Program-made: the position numbers and the translations under genes
Shown here: piece by piece, positions 27,620 through 36,457 of the stretch
How the letters are laid out: each line of letters starts with the position of its first letter
How positions within the stretch are numbered: the first letter of the stretch is position 1
From: Thiosocius sp963736445
GTDB lineage: Bacteria > Pseudomonadota > Gammaproteobacteria > Chromatiales > Chromatiaceae
Reading direction: 5' to 3'
NCBI GenBank assembly: GCA_963736445.1
Contig: CAVTOY010000019.1
Span: forward strand, 310,001-374,000
DNA: 64,000 bases
Notes under the pieces: model-generated
What the model was told of the DNA's origin: nothing
Database searches by the model: none
Seen by the model: only the letters and a program-made list of their open reading frames with translations

Positions 27620-28950
27620 GGTCACTCGAGCGGCGCCTGGTGGTCGGTCTGGCCGTGGCGCTGCTAGCCCTGTTCGGCTTTCTGTTCTGGGCCTCGGTGA
27701 CCGCCGTCAGATCGCTCAGCGAGGCCTATGTGCTGACGCGCCTCGAACATGATGCCGAGGCCCTGGTCGCCGCGGTCGGCGCAAATCCGCGAGGCCAGTT
27801 CAGGCTGCGCGAGGGTCGGATCACGCCGATCTATCAACAACCCCTGTCGGGACACTATTTCGTACTGCGACTCGACGATGCCACGACACTGCGTTCACGT
27901 TCTCTGTGGGACGAGGTCCTACCGGTCACGCCGCTGGATGTCGGTGCCGTGGCAGTGCAGCAACTGACGGGCCCGGGCGGCCAAAAGCTGCTGGTCCGCA
28001 CCGCCGGCTATGTGAAAGGAGGACGGCGTTTCACCCTGCTGGTCGCCGAGGACCTCGCTCCAATGACACAGCAGATTCGACGTTTTCAACTGCTCGTATT
28101 CGGTCTGCTCTCAGTGGCACTGCTGGTGATCGTACTCGTCCAACGTTACGTTCTACGGCGCGGCTTTCAGGCACTCGACCAGGTCCGCAAGGAGATGCAA
28201 CAGGTGGCGCATGGCACCCGGCAGCAGGTCGAAGAACTCGGGCCTTCTGAGATCCGCCCTATTACGATCGAGGTAAACCGATTGCTAGAACAGTTGCAGC
28301 GGCGGCTGCAGCGTTCCCGACAGGCCCTCGGCAATCTCGCCCACGCACTCAAGTCGCCCCTGAGCCTGTTGGTGCACGACATCGGCTCCCTGCCTATGGC
28401 CACCGCCCAACGCGAGCGGCTGTCGGAACGGTTGGCGCGCATCAACGAGCTGATCGAGCGCGAGCTCAAGCGCGCACGCAATGCCAGCGACGGCGCCGGT
28501 CAGCACTTCGTGCCGGCGCAGCATGTACCCGAGTTGATCGAGGCCGTGTCGCAACTCTATCGCGAGCGCCGGCTCGAGATAACGATGGGGTCAATGCCGG
28601 ATCTCATGCTGCCACTGGACTATGAGGACATGCTCGAACTGCTCGGCAACCTACTGGATAACGCCTGCAAATGGGCCAGCAGGCGAGTCCGTATCGACAT
28701 CGCGGTAAACGATAGCGTCAGGCTGATCGTCGCGGATGACGGCCCAGGGGTCGCCGAGGAGGCACGCGCGGTTCTGCTGCAGCGTGGCAGCCGACTCGAT
28801 GAGCAGGAATCCGGACATGGACTCGGCCTGGCGATCGTCAAAGACATGGTCGATGACTACAAGGGTGCACTCGAACTGCGGCGCTCGCCGGATCTCGGTG
28901 GTCTCGAAGTGCGTGTACAACTGCCGCTGCAAAGCGGCGCGGCTTTCTAG
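27616..28950 (+). CDS. Sensor histidine kinase (QseC/PhoQ-like)
   Basis: A 444-residue kinase starting at TTG 27616 over the regulator stop. An N-terminal helix (VGLAVALLALFGFLFWASV), a periplasmic domain of about 120 residues and a second helix (LLVFGLLSVALLVIVLVQRY, near 158-178) lead to a HAMP-like linker. The phospho-acceptor His is in NLAHALKSPLSLLVHD, the N box is LLGNLLDNACKWA, and the G boxes are VADDGPGVAEEA and GHGLGLAIVKDMVDDY. The organisation matches kinases partnered with PepSY/b561 genes. The signal sensed is not evident. Confidence 0.92.
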   Translation: MRSLERRLVVGLAVALLALFGFLFWASVTAVRSLSEAYVLTRLEHDAEALVAAVGANPRGQFRLREGRITPIYQQPLSGHYFVLRLDDATTLRSRSLWDEVLPVTPLDVGAVAVQQLTGPGGQKLLVRTAGYVKGGRRFTLLVAEDLAPMTQQIRRFQLLVFGLLSVALLVIVLVQRYVLRRGFQALDQVRKEMQQVAHGTRQQVEELGPSEIRPITIEVNRLLEQLQRRLQRSRQALGNLAHALKSPLSLLVHDIGSLPMATAQRERLSERLARINELIERELKRARNASDGAGQHFVPAQHVPELIEAVSQLYRERRLEITMGSMPDLMLPLDYEDMLELLGNLLDNACKWASRRVRIDIAVNDSVRLIVADDGPGVAEEARAVLLQRGSRLDEQESGHGLGLAIVKDMVDDYKGALELRRSPDLGGLEVRVQLPLQSGAAF

Positions 28951-29151
28951 CTGCATTCGGGGCCTTAGGGCTTGCGCACAGCGGACCCCTACGCGTGTTG
29001 CAGGATCGTCACCGACAGCGACACCACAAGGCCGTTTTCAGCGTGGATTCAGCTTATGCGCTTAGTGTGTAAGCCACAGAGGGAACAGTGAGCACACCGG
29101 TTTACCATACGCCAGGAGGCCCGGGTGACCGAACACACGAGGAGAGCCATC

Positions 29152-29514
29152 ATGAGTAACAAATTATTGTCCATCGCAGCCAGTCTCGCGCTGCTCGCCG
29201 GCACCGCCGCGGCCAGTCCCGGCGAGTATGAGCGTGAAACCTACTATGAACGCCCGGGTCCGATACCGTTCGAGGCCTTGGACCTCGATGCAGACGGTGT
29301 GGTAAGCGCCCAGGAACACGCCCGAGTTCGCGCCCAACGCCATGCGGCGATGGCTGAACGGGGCTATCCGATGCGCAACGCGGCAGGTGCGCCGCGTTTC
29401 GAGCAGATCGACTCGGACGGGGAGGAATCGATAAGCCGCGACGAGCTGTCGGCTCATCAGATGCAGCGTATGCAGCAGAAAGAAATGCACCACGGAAGAC
29501 ACTGGGACGACTGA
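29152..29514 (+). CDS. Secreted EF-hand protein
   Basis: A 120-residue protein with a signal peptide (LLSIAASLALLAGTAAA). Two EF-hand loops are present: DLDADGVVSAQE near residues 43-54, with all usual calcium ligands, and DSDGEESISRDE near 94-105, which resembles a canonical loop. The C-terminus is rich in Met, Gln and His (MQRMQQKEMHHGRHW), which could bind metal. The ATG at 29152 follows ACGAGGAGAG. It sits downstream of the two-component operon with a gap of about 200 nt and may have its own promoter. Confidence 0.75.
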   Translation: MSNKLLSIAASLALLAGTAAASPGEYERETYYERPGPIPFEALDLDADGVVSAQEHARVRAQRHAAMAERGYPMRNAAGAPRFEQIDSDGEESISRDELSAHQMQRMQQKEMHHGRHWDD

Positions 29515-29586
29515 AGCGATCCCTGCTGTGCCGTCGGCGTTAGCGATCGGTTTGGGTGTTCCGCGCGGGACGCTGCAGTAAGACCG

Positions 29587-30075
29587 TCACTTCCAGCGTT
29601 TTTTTCCGAGCAGAAGCCGAAACATTTGTAAGACGGCGTCGTCGAACGAATCATCCATTGGCGCCGCCGACGCAACGGCCGCCGGTGCGGGCAGCACCTC
29701 GCCCTCGCCGGCGGCGATCACCCGAGTCCGATTGACGACATAGGCGACGGCGGCGGCTACGTCTTGATCGCTGATGTCTTGATCGCCGCGTGCCGGCATG
29801 CGGCCGTGACCTGAGATGGCGTGGTCGATCAGCGTATCCAGCGGCTGCTCAATCCGCTCGCTCCAGTCGCTGGTCTCACCGAAGACCGGTGCACCCCTAA
29901 TGCCGCTTTCATGGCAGCTCATACACTTGTCAACGAAGACCACCCTGCCATGGGCCAGGTTGTAGGCGCGCGTGTCACTGGCATAACCGGGTGGCATAGC
30001 ATAGGCGGGCAGTGTGAACCACTGTGCGGCAAGCACCAGCGCAGCCAATACGAGCGGTTGCGGTCTGTCTGGCAT
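29587..30075 (-). CDS. Monoheme cytochrome c (c5-like)
   Basis: A 162-residue protein with a signal peptide (PLVLAALVLAAQWFTLPAYA), one heme motif (CMSCH) after GRVVFVDK, and a distal Met in GRMPARGDQDIS, followed by VAAAVAYVVNRT, the helix that ends class I cytochromes. A 45-residue Ala/Pro/Asp-rich tail ends in LLLGKKRWK. It is a soluble periplasmic electron carrier. The ATG at 30075 is used because the signal peptide begins there. It converges with the EF-hand gene. Confidence 0.82.
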   Translation of the reverse strand: MPDRPQPLVLAALVLAAQWFTLPAYAMPPGYASDTRAYNLAHGRVVFVDKCMSCHESGIRGAPVFGETSDWSERIEQPLDTLIDHAISGHGRMPARGDQDISDQDVAAAVAYVVNRTRVIAAGEGEVLPAPAAVASAAPMDDSFDDAVLQMFRLLLGKKRWK

Positions 30076-30323
30076 GAATTCTCCCCGCGCTGAGTTGCAA
30101 TGGGCCTGACCAGGAAAGGTCCCTTCGGAGCAGGCAGCGAAATTATATAACATCCATTGCGCCTCGGTGGATGTTCCATGCCTTCGCCCAAGCCGTCGGA
30201 TTTCGGCACCGGACCCGCGCCGTCGGCTGACCTGGCGATCGCCCCCGCTGCCCGCTTCGAAGGCCTGGACAGTGGCCTTGTGCTGTAGAAAACTCAGCAG
30301 CCGAACCGGGAAGCGAACTCGCT

Positions 30324-30773
30324 ATGCACAACACATTTTCCGAACACTGGCTGTTCCAGGATCTGTCGTCCGAGGCCAGGTCTGCCCTCTACGAGCTGGG
30401 TGAGGTCCTCGAGATCAGCACGGATCAGGTAGTCATCGAGGCCAATACGCCGAATCACGAGATGTACCTGCTGTTGGAGGGCGCATTCAGGGTCAATCTG
30501 CCGGATCGGCCGGGCCGGGTCGGCGGCTTCACCCTGGGCCACCGCGGGCCAGGGGACCTGGTTGGAGACTATTCCTTCTTCGACGCCTTTATGCCATCGG
30601 CCAGGGTCACGGCCTCGACGCCGGGAGCGATATTCCGGATTCAGCACAGGGCCATGCGCGAACTGTTTGACGCCGATGCGGAAATCAGTTCGATTGTCTA
30701 CCGAAATATGCTCACCTATCTCGTCGGCCGTTTACGTTCACAAGATGAAGAGCTCGATGGCTTTATGTTCTAA
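30324..30773 (+). CDS. Stand-alone cyclic-nucleotide-binding domain protein
   Basis: A 149-residue protein consisting of one CRP-like cNMP-binding beta-roll: QDLSSEARSALYELGEVLEI, MYLLLEGAFRVN, GDLVGDYSFFDAFMPSARVT (phosphate-binding cassette region, less canonical than GELALL..R.A), then helices to the C-terminus. No DNA-binding or enzymatic output domain is present. Such single-domain proteins act as effectors or bind partners. A second stand-alone CNB protein is encoded at 31958-32446, on the other side of a phosphoesterase gene. Confidence 0.75.
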   Translation: MHNTFSEHWLFQDLSSEARSALYELGEVLEISTDQVVIEANTPNHEMYLLLEGAFRVNLPDRPGRVGGFTLGHRGPGDLVGDYSFFDAFMPSARVTASTPGAIFRIQHRAMRELFDADAEISSIVYRNMLTYLVGRLRSQDEELDGFMF

Positions 30774-30869
30774 TCGAGCATCGGCCTCTACCCTGCCACG
30801 ACGAAGACCGGAGTCACGCTGGCAAAGGTAAGCTTCTTTCGAAACTGATCGAACAAAATAGGAACGGCA

Positions 30870-31016
30870 ATGGCCAAACCCAATTACGCCTTCGAGAAAC
30901 GCCAGAGAGATCTCGCCAAGAAGAAGAAAAAAGAAGAGAAACAGCTGCGGAAAAAAGAAAAACAGGCGACCGAAGATCCGCCGCAGCCCACCGAGGATCA
31001 AAGCAGCGCCGATTGA
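30870..31016 (+). CDS. Small basic protein (48 residues)
   Basis: ATG 30870 to TGA 31016, with AGGAA about 6 nt upstream of the start. The protein opens MAKPNYAFEKRQRDLAKKKK, then alternates Lys and Glu, and ends with an acidic tail. This opening resembles a small conserved protein I associate with proteobacteria, of unknown function. No membrane segment or signal is present. Confidence 0.65.
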   Translation: MAKPNYAFEKRQRDLAKKKKKEEKQLRKKEKQATEDPPQPTEDQSSAD

Positions 31017-31191
31017 ACGTCACCTCGGGCCGTCCCGACAGATCGCCGACTCACCGATGCTAGAGGTTCCCGACGTGGTGCCGCTGGGCCGATGATTTGG
31101 GAGCGGGACTGAGTCGCATGTGTCCGACAGATGGCTCCGAACATCGTGATCCACTCACGATCGCTCTACCCGGTGCGCGATACGAACCGTC

Positions 31192-31965
31192 ATGAAATAT
31201 CTCTTCGTTTCGGATCTGCACTATGTGCTAAAGCAGTTTGACTGGATTTCAGCGGTGGCGGAAAATGTTGATCTCGTTGTCATCGGTGGTGATTTTCTGG
31301 ACATCGCAGGCACCGTCGACGCGCGCGTCCAGATCGTGGTAGTCCTGAAATACCTGGAACAGCTGAAGGCCAAGACACAGGTCGTTGTCTGTTCCGGCAA
31401 TCACGATTTGGACGCCCGCAACGCTGACGGCGAGAAGTACGCACGCTGGATCGGCAAGGCCAATCGCTTCGGCGTACATACCGACGGCGACTGCATCGAG
31501 ATCGACGGCACGCTGTTCACGATATGCCCTTGGTGGGACGGCCCCAAGACTCGGGAAAAGGTGGGGGAACTGCTCGCACGCGACGCCGCCAGGTCAAAGC
31601 AACGATGGATCTGGGTCTACCACTCACCACCTGCCAACTCGCCGACCAGCTGGGTGGGGAAACGCCATATTGGAGACGAAGATCTGGTGTCCTGGATCGA
31701 GCAATATAGTCCAGACACGGTATTGACCGGCCACATTCATCAGTCGCCTTTCGTCAACAACGGCTCATGGGTCGATCGCCTCGACGGCACCTGGATTTTC
31801 AACCCGGGCCGGCAGATTGGACCTTCGCCCACCCGAATTCTGTTCGACAGCGACGCCGGCACGGCCCTTTGGTTATCGCTCGCCGGTGCTGAAATCGTAA
31901 ACCTGGATGAACCTCTGCGCCGCCCGATCTCGGAGCCCACAACCCTGCCGACCTGGATTAGATAG
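31192..31965 (+). CDS. Calcineurin-like metallophosphoesterase
   Basis: A 257-residue protein with all metal-binding motifs of the family: DLH (residues 8-10), GGDFLD near 32, CSGNHDLDA near 66, a His in WVYHSPPA, and LTGHIHQSPF near 178. The fold and the GHIHQ motif resemble CpdA-type class III cyclic nucleotide phosphodiesterases, but substrate cannot be assigned from sequence. Encoded between two stand-alone cyclic-nucleotide-binding proteins, it could act in the same signalling unit. Its 3' end overlaps the convergent CNB gene by 8 nt. Confidence 0.82.
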   Translation: MKYLFVSDLHYVLKQFDWISAVAENVDLVVIGGDFLDIAGTVDARVQIVVVLKYLEQLKAKTQVVVCSGNHDLDARNADGEKYARWIGKANRFGVHTDGDCIEIDGTLFTICPWWDGPKTREKVGELLARDAARSKQRWIWVYHSPPANSPTSWVGKRHIGDEDLVSWIEQYSPDTVLTGHIHQSPFVNNGSWVDRLDGTWIFNPGRQIGPSPTRILFDSDAGTALWLSLAGAEIVNLDEPLRRPISEPTTLPTWIR

Positions 31966-32446
31966 TCGTGTCCGGATCACGCTCGGATCCGGGCGTGCAC
32001 TCCTCGTCTTGCTGGTACATCAGCGATGCCAGCACCTCGTCAACCATACCCAAATGGCCCTGCTGATCCTCAAACTGGCCCTTTACGTCGACCAGATAGT
32101 CGGTTGCGCCCTTCAACCGACGGGCAAGCAGTTTCGCCATGTGGAACGTGACATCGGGGTGCGATTGCAGAAATTCGGCCGCGTTCTCGACCACATAGAC
32201 CCGCGAGGCGACAAAACCCTTGACGGTCGCGGTATGGGGAATACCCAACAGCACGGACATCTCGCCGAAAACAGAGCCGGGCTCGTCTTGCGTACTGATC
32301 TGAACCCCGTCGTTTGACACCTCCAGTTCGCCGTCGATCAATACGTAGAGCCGGTTTTGCGTCTCGCCGAAGGCGAGCAGCGTCTCTCCGGCTTCCACAT
32401 GACGCTCCGGGAGACCATCGCAGAAGCGCAGAATTTTCTCCATCAT
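31958..32446 (-). CDS. Stand-alone cyclic-nucleotide-binding domain protein
   Basis: About 162 residues with one CRP-like cNMP-binding domain: FCDGLPERHVEAGETLLAFG, RLYVLIDGELEVS, PGSVFGEMSVLLGIPHTATV (a good phosphate-binding cassette but with His-Thr where Arg is usual), then a C-terminal helical segment (MAKLLARRLKGATDYLVDVK) with no winged helix. It is convergent with the phosphoesterase gene and overlaps it by 8 nt. The ATG at 32446 has GAGG upstream. It would be a ligand-responsive adaptor rather than a transcription factor. Confidence 0.78.
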   Translation of the reverse strand: MMEKILRFCDGLPERHVEAGETLLAFGETQNRLYVLIDGELEVSNDGVQISTQDEPGSVFGEMSVLLGIPHTATVKGFVASRVYVVENAAEFLQSHPDVTFHMAKLLARRLKGATDYLVDVKGQFEDQQGHLGMVDEVLASLMYQQDEECTPGSERDPDTTI

Positions 32447-32591
32447 GTTACTGGCCTCATTGCGCTGCGGGCGTCTGTATCTCAATGGCAAGCATAGCGC
32501 TCGTGTAACCGGAGTCTCTCCGGGTCTCGATCAAAGCAAAGCTGCCAGACGGCGGATTCAACGGCCGTTTCGCCTTCGACCGCATCGATTG

Positions 32592-32759
32592 CTAGCAACC
32601 TGTCGGACTTGACCGTTTGCAGCGAAAATGACTCGGAGCGAATCAAATCCGGTTATCGTCTGAGGAGAATAGCCCGGCTATTTCACGAAGAAGATTATTG
32701 GAGTCGATCGCTATCCAGGGATTTGTAGCCAAACAGTGTTAAGTCCGACAGGCTACTAG
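32592..32759. repeat. MITE-like element with CTAG-flanked inverted termini
   Basis: 19-bp terminal sequences, inverted, with 17 matches: 32592-32610 (CTAGCAACCTGTCGGACTT) against the complement of 32741-32759. Both outer edges are CTAG, which could be a 4-bp target duplication. The 168-bp interior encodes nothing. This fits a small non-autonomous transposable element. Confidence 0.6.
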
Positions 32760-32902
32760 CTTAAACGCCCATGCGATTTCAGCCAACAGCGGGTTTTTCA
32801 ACGCTGAGCAGCGCCACAGCAGGGCTTTCCGTTGAGCGCAACCGCCTCAAGTGCCAGTGGAACCCTGCCATCAATCCAGGCCTTTCTATCACCTGCCGCT
32901 GC

Positions 32903-33490
32903 CTACCGGCGCCATCCCCGGAACAGCACATGGCAAGAATTGCAGGTCGCGTTCAGCCTGTCGAACTCCTGGATCACCTCCATCGAGACGAGGCCGCCTG
33001 GTCGATGCCCGCTCGCACCATAGCCCATGCGCCGCGGCAGGCCCCAGACCGGCAGTTGCTGAACCTCCTGTGCAGACGGCTCTTTCTCAAGCGCTTCGGC
33101 CAGGCGCGCCGCGGCCTGCTTTGCCGCCTCGGCATTATTCCTGAACGCACCGAAGTATCTCCAGGTCCGAGGTGCCGTGCGCGAACCCGCCACGACCGTA
33201 CCCGGCGGGAAATTCTTTATCAGGCTGTCACCAAAGCCGGCCTCGAGGTCACGCGCAAGGGCCACCGCCTCATCACGATTCAGCAAATGCCGCCCCTGCA
33301 ACATATCCGCCAGTTGGCTCATCGCATAACCGTGCTTGCGCATCATTGTCTGGCGCTCGTAGGTCACGGCGCCCGAACCATACGGCCGATACCAGGGATC
33401 GCCGTACCAGGCACCGGCCGTGCCCAGAAATAACAGCCCCGCACTGAGGGCGGCGATGCAAAACAATCTCTTTCCGGCGGTATTTCTCAT
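32903..33490 (-). CDS. Cytochrome c' family (class II) protein
   Basis: A 195-residue protein with a signal peptide (LFCIAALSAGLLFLGTAGAW) and a helical body in which the only heme motif (CNSCH) lies near the extreme C-terminus (TCNSCHVLFRGWRR), as in cytochromes c'. An early R-x-x-M-M-R-K segment and the helix GYAMSQLADMLQGRH fit the first helix of the fold. Family members bind NO or CO or act in electron transfer in the periplasm. A GGGGGAA precedes the ATG. It is unlinked to the other cytochrome operons and lies just beside the MITE-like element. Confidence 0.8.
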   Translation of the reverse strand: MRNTAGKRLFCIAALSAGLLFLGTAGAWYGDPWYRPYGSGAVTYERQTMMRKHGYAMSQLADMLQGRHLLNRDEAVALARDLEAGFGDSLIKNFPPGTVVAGSRTAPRTWRYFGAFRNNAEAAKQAAARLAEALEKEPSAQEVQQLPVWGLPRRMGYGASGHRPGGLVSMEVIQEFDRLNATCNSCHVLFRGWRR

Positions 33491-33684
33491 CTCGTTCCCC
33501 CCACGTCCATTGTTTGCGCCTGGGCGTCTGTACCGACAACGCAGTCAAGACGCCTTCATTATTAATATTAGTCAGCTCTTATGCCGTCGCAAGCCGACAG
33601 TAAGACTGCAACGGACAGCAGAAACTGACCAGGAACGGCGATCGAAACAGCTTATGCAGGCTAGATTGTCGCAGCTCTGGCGTA

Positions 33685-34542
33685 TCAGGCTTCGGAGGGG
33701 ATTGCGATCGTGCGGGTGTCAGTCGTGTATCCACCCTGATGAATTGACCGCCCAAGCGAGCCGCGGATCTGTCGGGCATGAAACAGGTTCTGTGACCAGA
33801 ATTTGAGCGACAGGGCGAGTTCGTTGGTCAGCAACCGAAATAGGGTTCTTCTCGCTGTGAGCGGGCGCCCCAGCTGACCTGCAGGCTTAACCAGTTTCTG
33901 GAACCAAAGGTTCTTCAGTTTTTGTTTCTCGGCATTGAACTCTTCAATGTTCCAGTACTGATCCCATCGCTTGACGTACGGTTGGTAGGGAGAATCGGTG
34001 CAGGTCGGGCGAAAGATATCGCCGATCTTCTCGCCATTGGCCAAGTCCGCGCCCTCTCCGTCAATGGCCTCCACCAGCTTTATGTAGACCTCCCCGAATT
34101 TTCTTGTCAGGTCCCCGCTCGGCCGCTTTGGCCTCTGGGAAACTATCGAGAGTGCCTTTCGCACGGGTTGGCTGCCCAGATTCTCCAGACAGAGCCTTTC
34201 CTGAAGGATGACACCGGATCGCTTGACCTTGATCATGAGCACGACCCGCTTGAACGTGACGCCACCTATGGCCCGGAGGCTGATAAGGCAGGCAGGGGGT
34301 GCGCCTGTCGGCGTGACCGCGATGAACTTCGAATCGTACTCAAACAATCCGCCCAGGTTCCGCCATCGGCCATGAGATCCGTGGTGTTTCCAGAAAAATG
34401 CATCGGACGCCTCGTAGGCCGATAGAAACAGGCGCTTCGTCAGCCAATCGACAGGCTTCTTGAAACTTCGTGACGCATTGCTGAGATCAACCATTGGGCT
34501 CACCGCGGGCGGAAGGAGGTGACAGTGCATCTTTGTGTCCAT
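33685..34542 (-). CDS. Hypothetical protein
   Basis: A 285-residue frame with no recognised domain. Segments such as LFLSAYEASDAFFWKHHGSH, TFKRVVLMIKVKRSGVILQE and RKFGEVYIKLVEAIDGEGAD suggest a soluble mixed alpha/beta protein. Base composition is less GC-rich than the neighbours, hinting at transfer. No signal peptide or membrane segment is seen. The start may be a later Met (for example residue 17). It may be a lineage-specific gene. Confidence 0.45.
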   Translation of the reverse strand: MDTKMHCHLLPPAVSPMVDLSNASRSFKKPVDWLTKRLFLSAYEASDAFFWKHHGSHGRWRNLGGLFEYDSKFIAVTPTGAPPACLISLRAIGGVTFKRVVLMIKVKRSGVILQERLCLENLGSQPVRKALSIVSQRPKRPSGDLTRKFGEVYIKLVEAIDGEGADLANGEKIGDIFRPTCTDSPYQPYVKRWDQYWNIEEFNAEKQKLKNLWFQKLVKPAGQLGRPLTARRTLFRLLTNELALSLKFWSQNLFHARQIRGSLGRSIHQGGYTTDTRTIAIPSEA

Positions 34543-34810
34543 TCGATTGGGAAGTTGGGTTGTATAAGAACGCTATCGATATCCGGCAACCAGAAGTATC
34601 GACGGGCTTTGGCTGCGCCGATGTGAGAACGATCACACGCGCACCACTGAACGCTGTTTAATTCGCACCCGCTACCGCCTGTTGGGCGCGAATACCTCAC
34701 GAGGCAACCTAGCCTGTCGGCCTTGGTCCTTCCGGGCCGCAGTTGCTCGCGCTGGCGCTGGCCGTTAAGGTGCGCCGCATCAAGTCCCTGCAGCGCGTGG
34801 AGACCCGCAC

Positions 34811-35680
34811 ATGAGCCTTGACGATGAATGGATAACAGAGATCTGCGAGGAAGGCGGTTCCGCCTTCTCCGTGAGAGGTCGCGCAAAAGTCTTTGAACAG
34901 CAGTCCGCCTTCCAGAAGGTAGAGGTGTTCGACACCGCAAGCTACGGCAAGCTGATGTTGATCGACGGCTACACCATGGTCAGCACACACGATAATTTTC
35001 TCTACCATGAGATGATGAGCCACCCGGTACTATTCAGCCATCCGGCACCCAAAAGAGTCGCGATCATCGGCGGCGGCGACTGCGGCACGCTGCGCGAGGT
35101 GCTCAAGCACCCCGAGGTGGAGCGGGCCACCCAGATCGACATCGACGAGATCGTGACGCGCGCGGCCGAAACGCATTTCCCGGAGCTGTGCGAATCCAAC
35201 GACGACCCTCGGGCCGAGTTGCTGTTCATCGACGGTATCCAGTGGATCAAGGATGCGGCCCCTGCCTCGCTAGACGTCATTATTGTCGACTCTACCGATC
35301 CGATCGGCCCCGGTGAGGTGCTGTTCACGACCGAATTCTACGCCGCCTGCTATCGCGCCCTTGGCGACGGCGGCCTTATAGTGCAGCAGAGCGAATCACC
35401 GCTGATCCATATGCAGATCTTGGAGCGCATGTACCGCAGCCTGCTCGGCGTGAGCTTCGAGGATGTTCGTACATTGTTCTTCCCGCAGCCGATCTACCCC
35501 ACCGGCTGGTGGTCGGCCACCATCGGCGCCAAGGGCGTCAAGCTGGGCCACTTTCGCACCGCGGACGCCGCGGCCCGAGGATTCGAAACGCGTTATTACA
35601 ATGAAGCGATTCACCATGCGGCATTCGCCGAGCCCGAGTTCTTTCGCACGGCTCGTCGAACTTGGATGGCCACCAACTGA
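34811..35680 (+). CDS. speE: Spermidine synthase
   Basis: A 289-residue aminopropyltransferase. The beta-strand N-domain has FQKVEVFDTASYGKLMLIDG and then DNFLYHEMMSHPVLFSHPAP. The SAM-like core has VAIIGGGDCGTLREVLKHPE and IDIDEIVTRAAETHFPEL. The catalytic Asp lies in IIVDSTDPIGPGEVLFTTEF, and the specificity region YPTGWWSATIGAKG follows. It transfers aminopropyl from decarboxylated SAM to putrescine. No speD is adjacent. A GGAG lies before the ATG and a hairpin terminator follows. Confidence 0.93.
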   Translation: MSLDDEWITEICEEGGSAFSVRGRAKVFEQQSAFQKVEVFDTASYGKLMLIDGYTMVSTHDNFLYHEMMSHPVLFSHPAPKRVAIIGGGDCGTLREVLKHPEVERATQIDIDEIVTRAAETHFPELCESNDDPRAELLFIDGIQWIKDAAPASLDVIIVDSTDPIGPGEVLFTTEFYAACYRALGDGGLIVQQSESPLIHMQILERMYRSLLGVSFEDVRTLFFPQPIYPTGWWSATIGAKGVKLGHFRTADAAARGFETRYYNEAIHHAAFAEPEFFRTARRTWMATN

Positions 35681-35723
35681 CCTGGCTCGGCAGCCCGCCC
35701 GTCGTCGATAGACCACAGCTTGA

Positions 35724-35747
35724 GGCCGCATCCCCAAGGATGCGGCC
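35724..35747 (+). terminator. Hairpin terminator after speE
   Basis: A perfect 10-bp stem (GGCCGCATCC / GGATGCGGCC) with a 4-nt loop, about 45 nt after the speE stop; the T-rich tail is short. Confidence 0.7.
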
Positions 35748-35849
35748 GTTCTCGAATCGAGGCGGTCAACCTGCGTCACTATGCTAGTCCAATGATTGGA
35801 AGTGTTCGAATACGTCACCCGCTTCCGCCGCCACTTCAGCTCTTGCCAA

Positions 35850-35897
35850 AAAGTGTGAATATTTCACGCCCTGTCTGCGCAACTTTCACACCACTTT
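35850..35897. promoter_or_regulatory. Inverted-repeat region upstream of the sox genes
   Basis: GTGAA-TAT-TTCAC (35855-35867) lies within AAAGTGTGAA, and a related inverted copy TTCACACCACTTT follows within about 20 nt. This is a candidate operator in the otherwise empty 35.75-36.1 kb gap before the small secreted protein and soxYZ. Confidence 0.35.
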
Positions 35898-36100
35898 GCG
35901 CTACTCGCTGACTACTCTTTCAAGTAACTGGATCGGCAGGCGGACTCAAAGTCGGTACTGCCGGCCCGAAACGCAAGGCGCTGAAAGCCAAGACAGGCTC
36001 ATAAGGTTGGCCTATGAGCGGGATTTCATTTCGTGCTGTGCTTCAACGCGGAGCATGCACTCGCTTTAACCCTTTCAGGGAGCCCAGGGAGGGCCTGAAG

Positions 36101-36427
36101 ATGGATTTTTCCCACTGTTCCGGCGCGTTCTGCGCCGCCTCTCTCCTATCGATTAGCGTAATAGCCTACGCCGACGGTGATTCACCGGTTGAATTATCGC
36201 CCGACTATCAACTAAGGAGACTGATAGCCCCCACGCCCGCCGAGCGAATCGCAGAGAATCGAGGCGCTATCTACATATACGATTCGCTGGAAGCGACAGA
36301 AGTCAATGCCGCTCTCGATGAGCACTTCGACCGCATCCAAAACATGATGTTCATCCGTATACATCATCGGCCGCCGGCTGGTGGTGGTGGTGGGTTGGCA
36401 GAGGTGGAAGATGATGGCTGCGACTGA
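36101..36427 (+). CDS. Small secreted protein preceding soxYZ
   Basis: A 108-residue protein with a signal peptide (CAASLLSISVIAYA, cleavage near residue 25). The mature part holds a helix (PTPAERIAENRGAIYIYDS, then LDEHFDRIQNMMFIRI), followed by HHRPPAGGGGGLAEVEDD and a Cys two residues from the end. No family is recognised. It is 30 nt upstream of soxY in the same direction and probably co-transcribed. The C-terminal Gly run and Cys recall carrier tails but do not match SoxY. The ATG at 36101 is chosen for the signal peptide. Confidence 0.6.
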   Translation: MDFSHCSGAFCAASLLSISVIAYADGDSPVELSPDYQLRRLIAPTPAERIAENRGAIYIYDSLEATEVNAALDEHFDRIQNMMFIRIHHRPPAGGGGGLAEVEDDGCD

Positions 36428-36457
36428 CTGCGGCACGACGTTCAAAGGAAACTTCGA

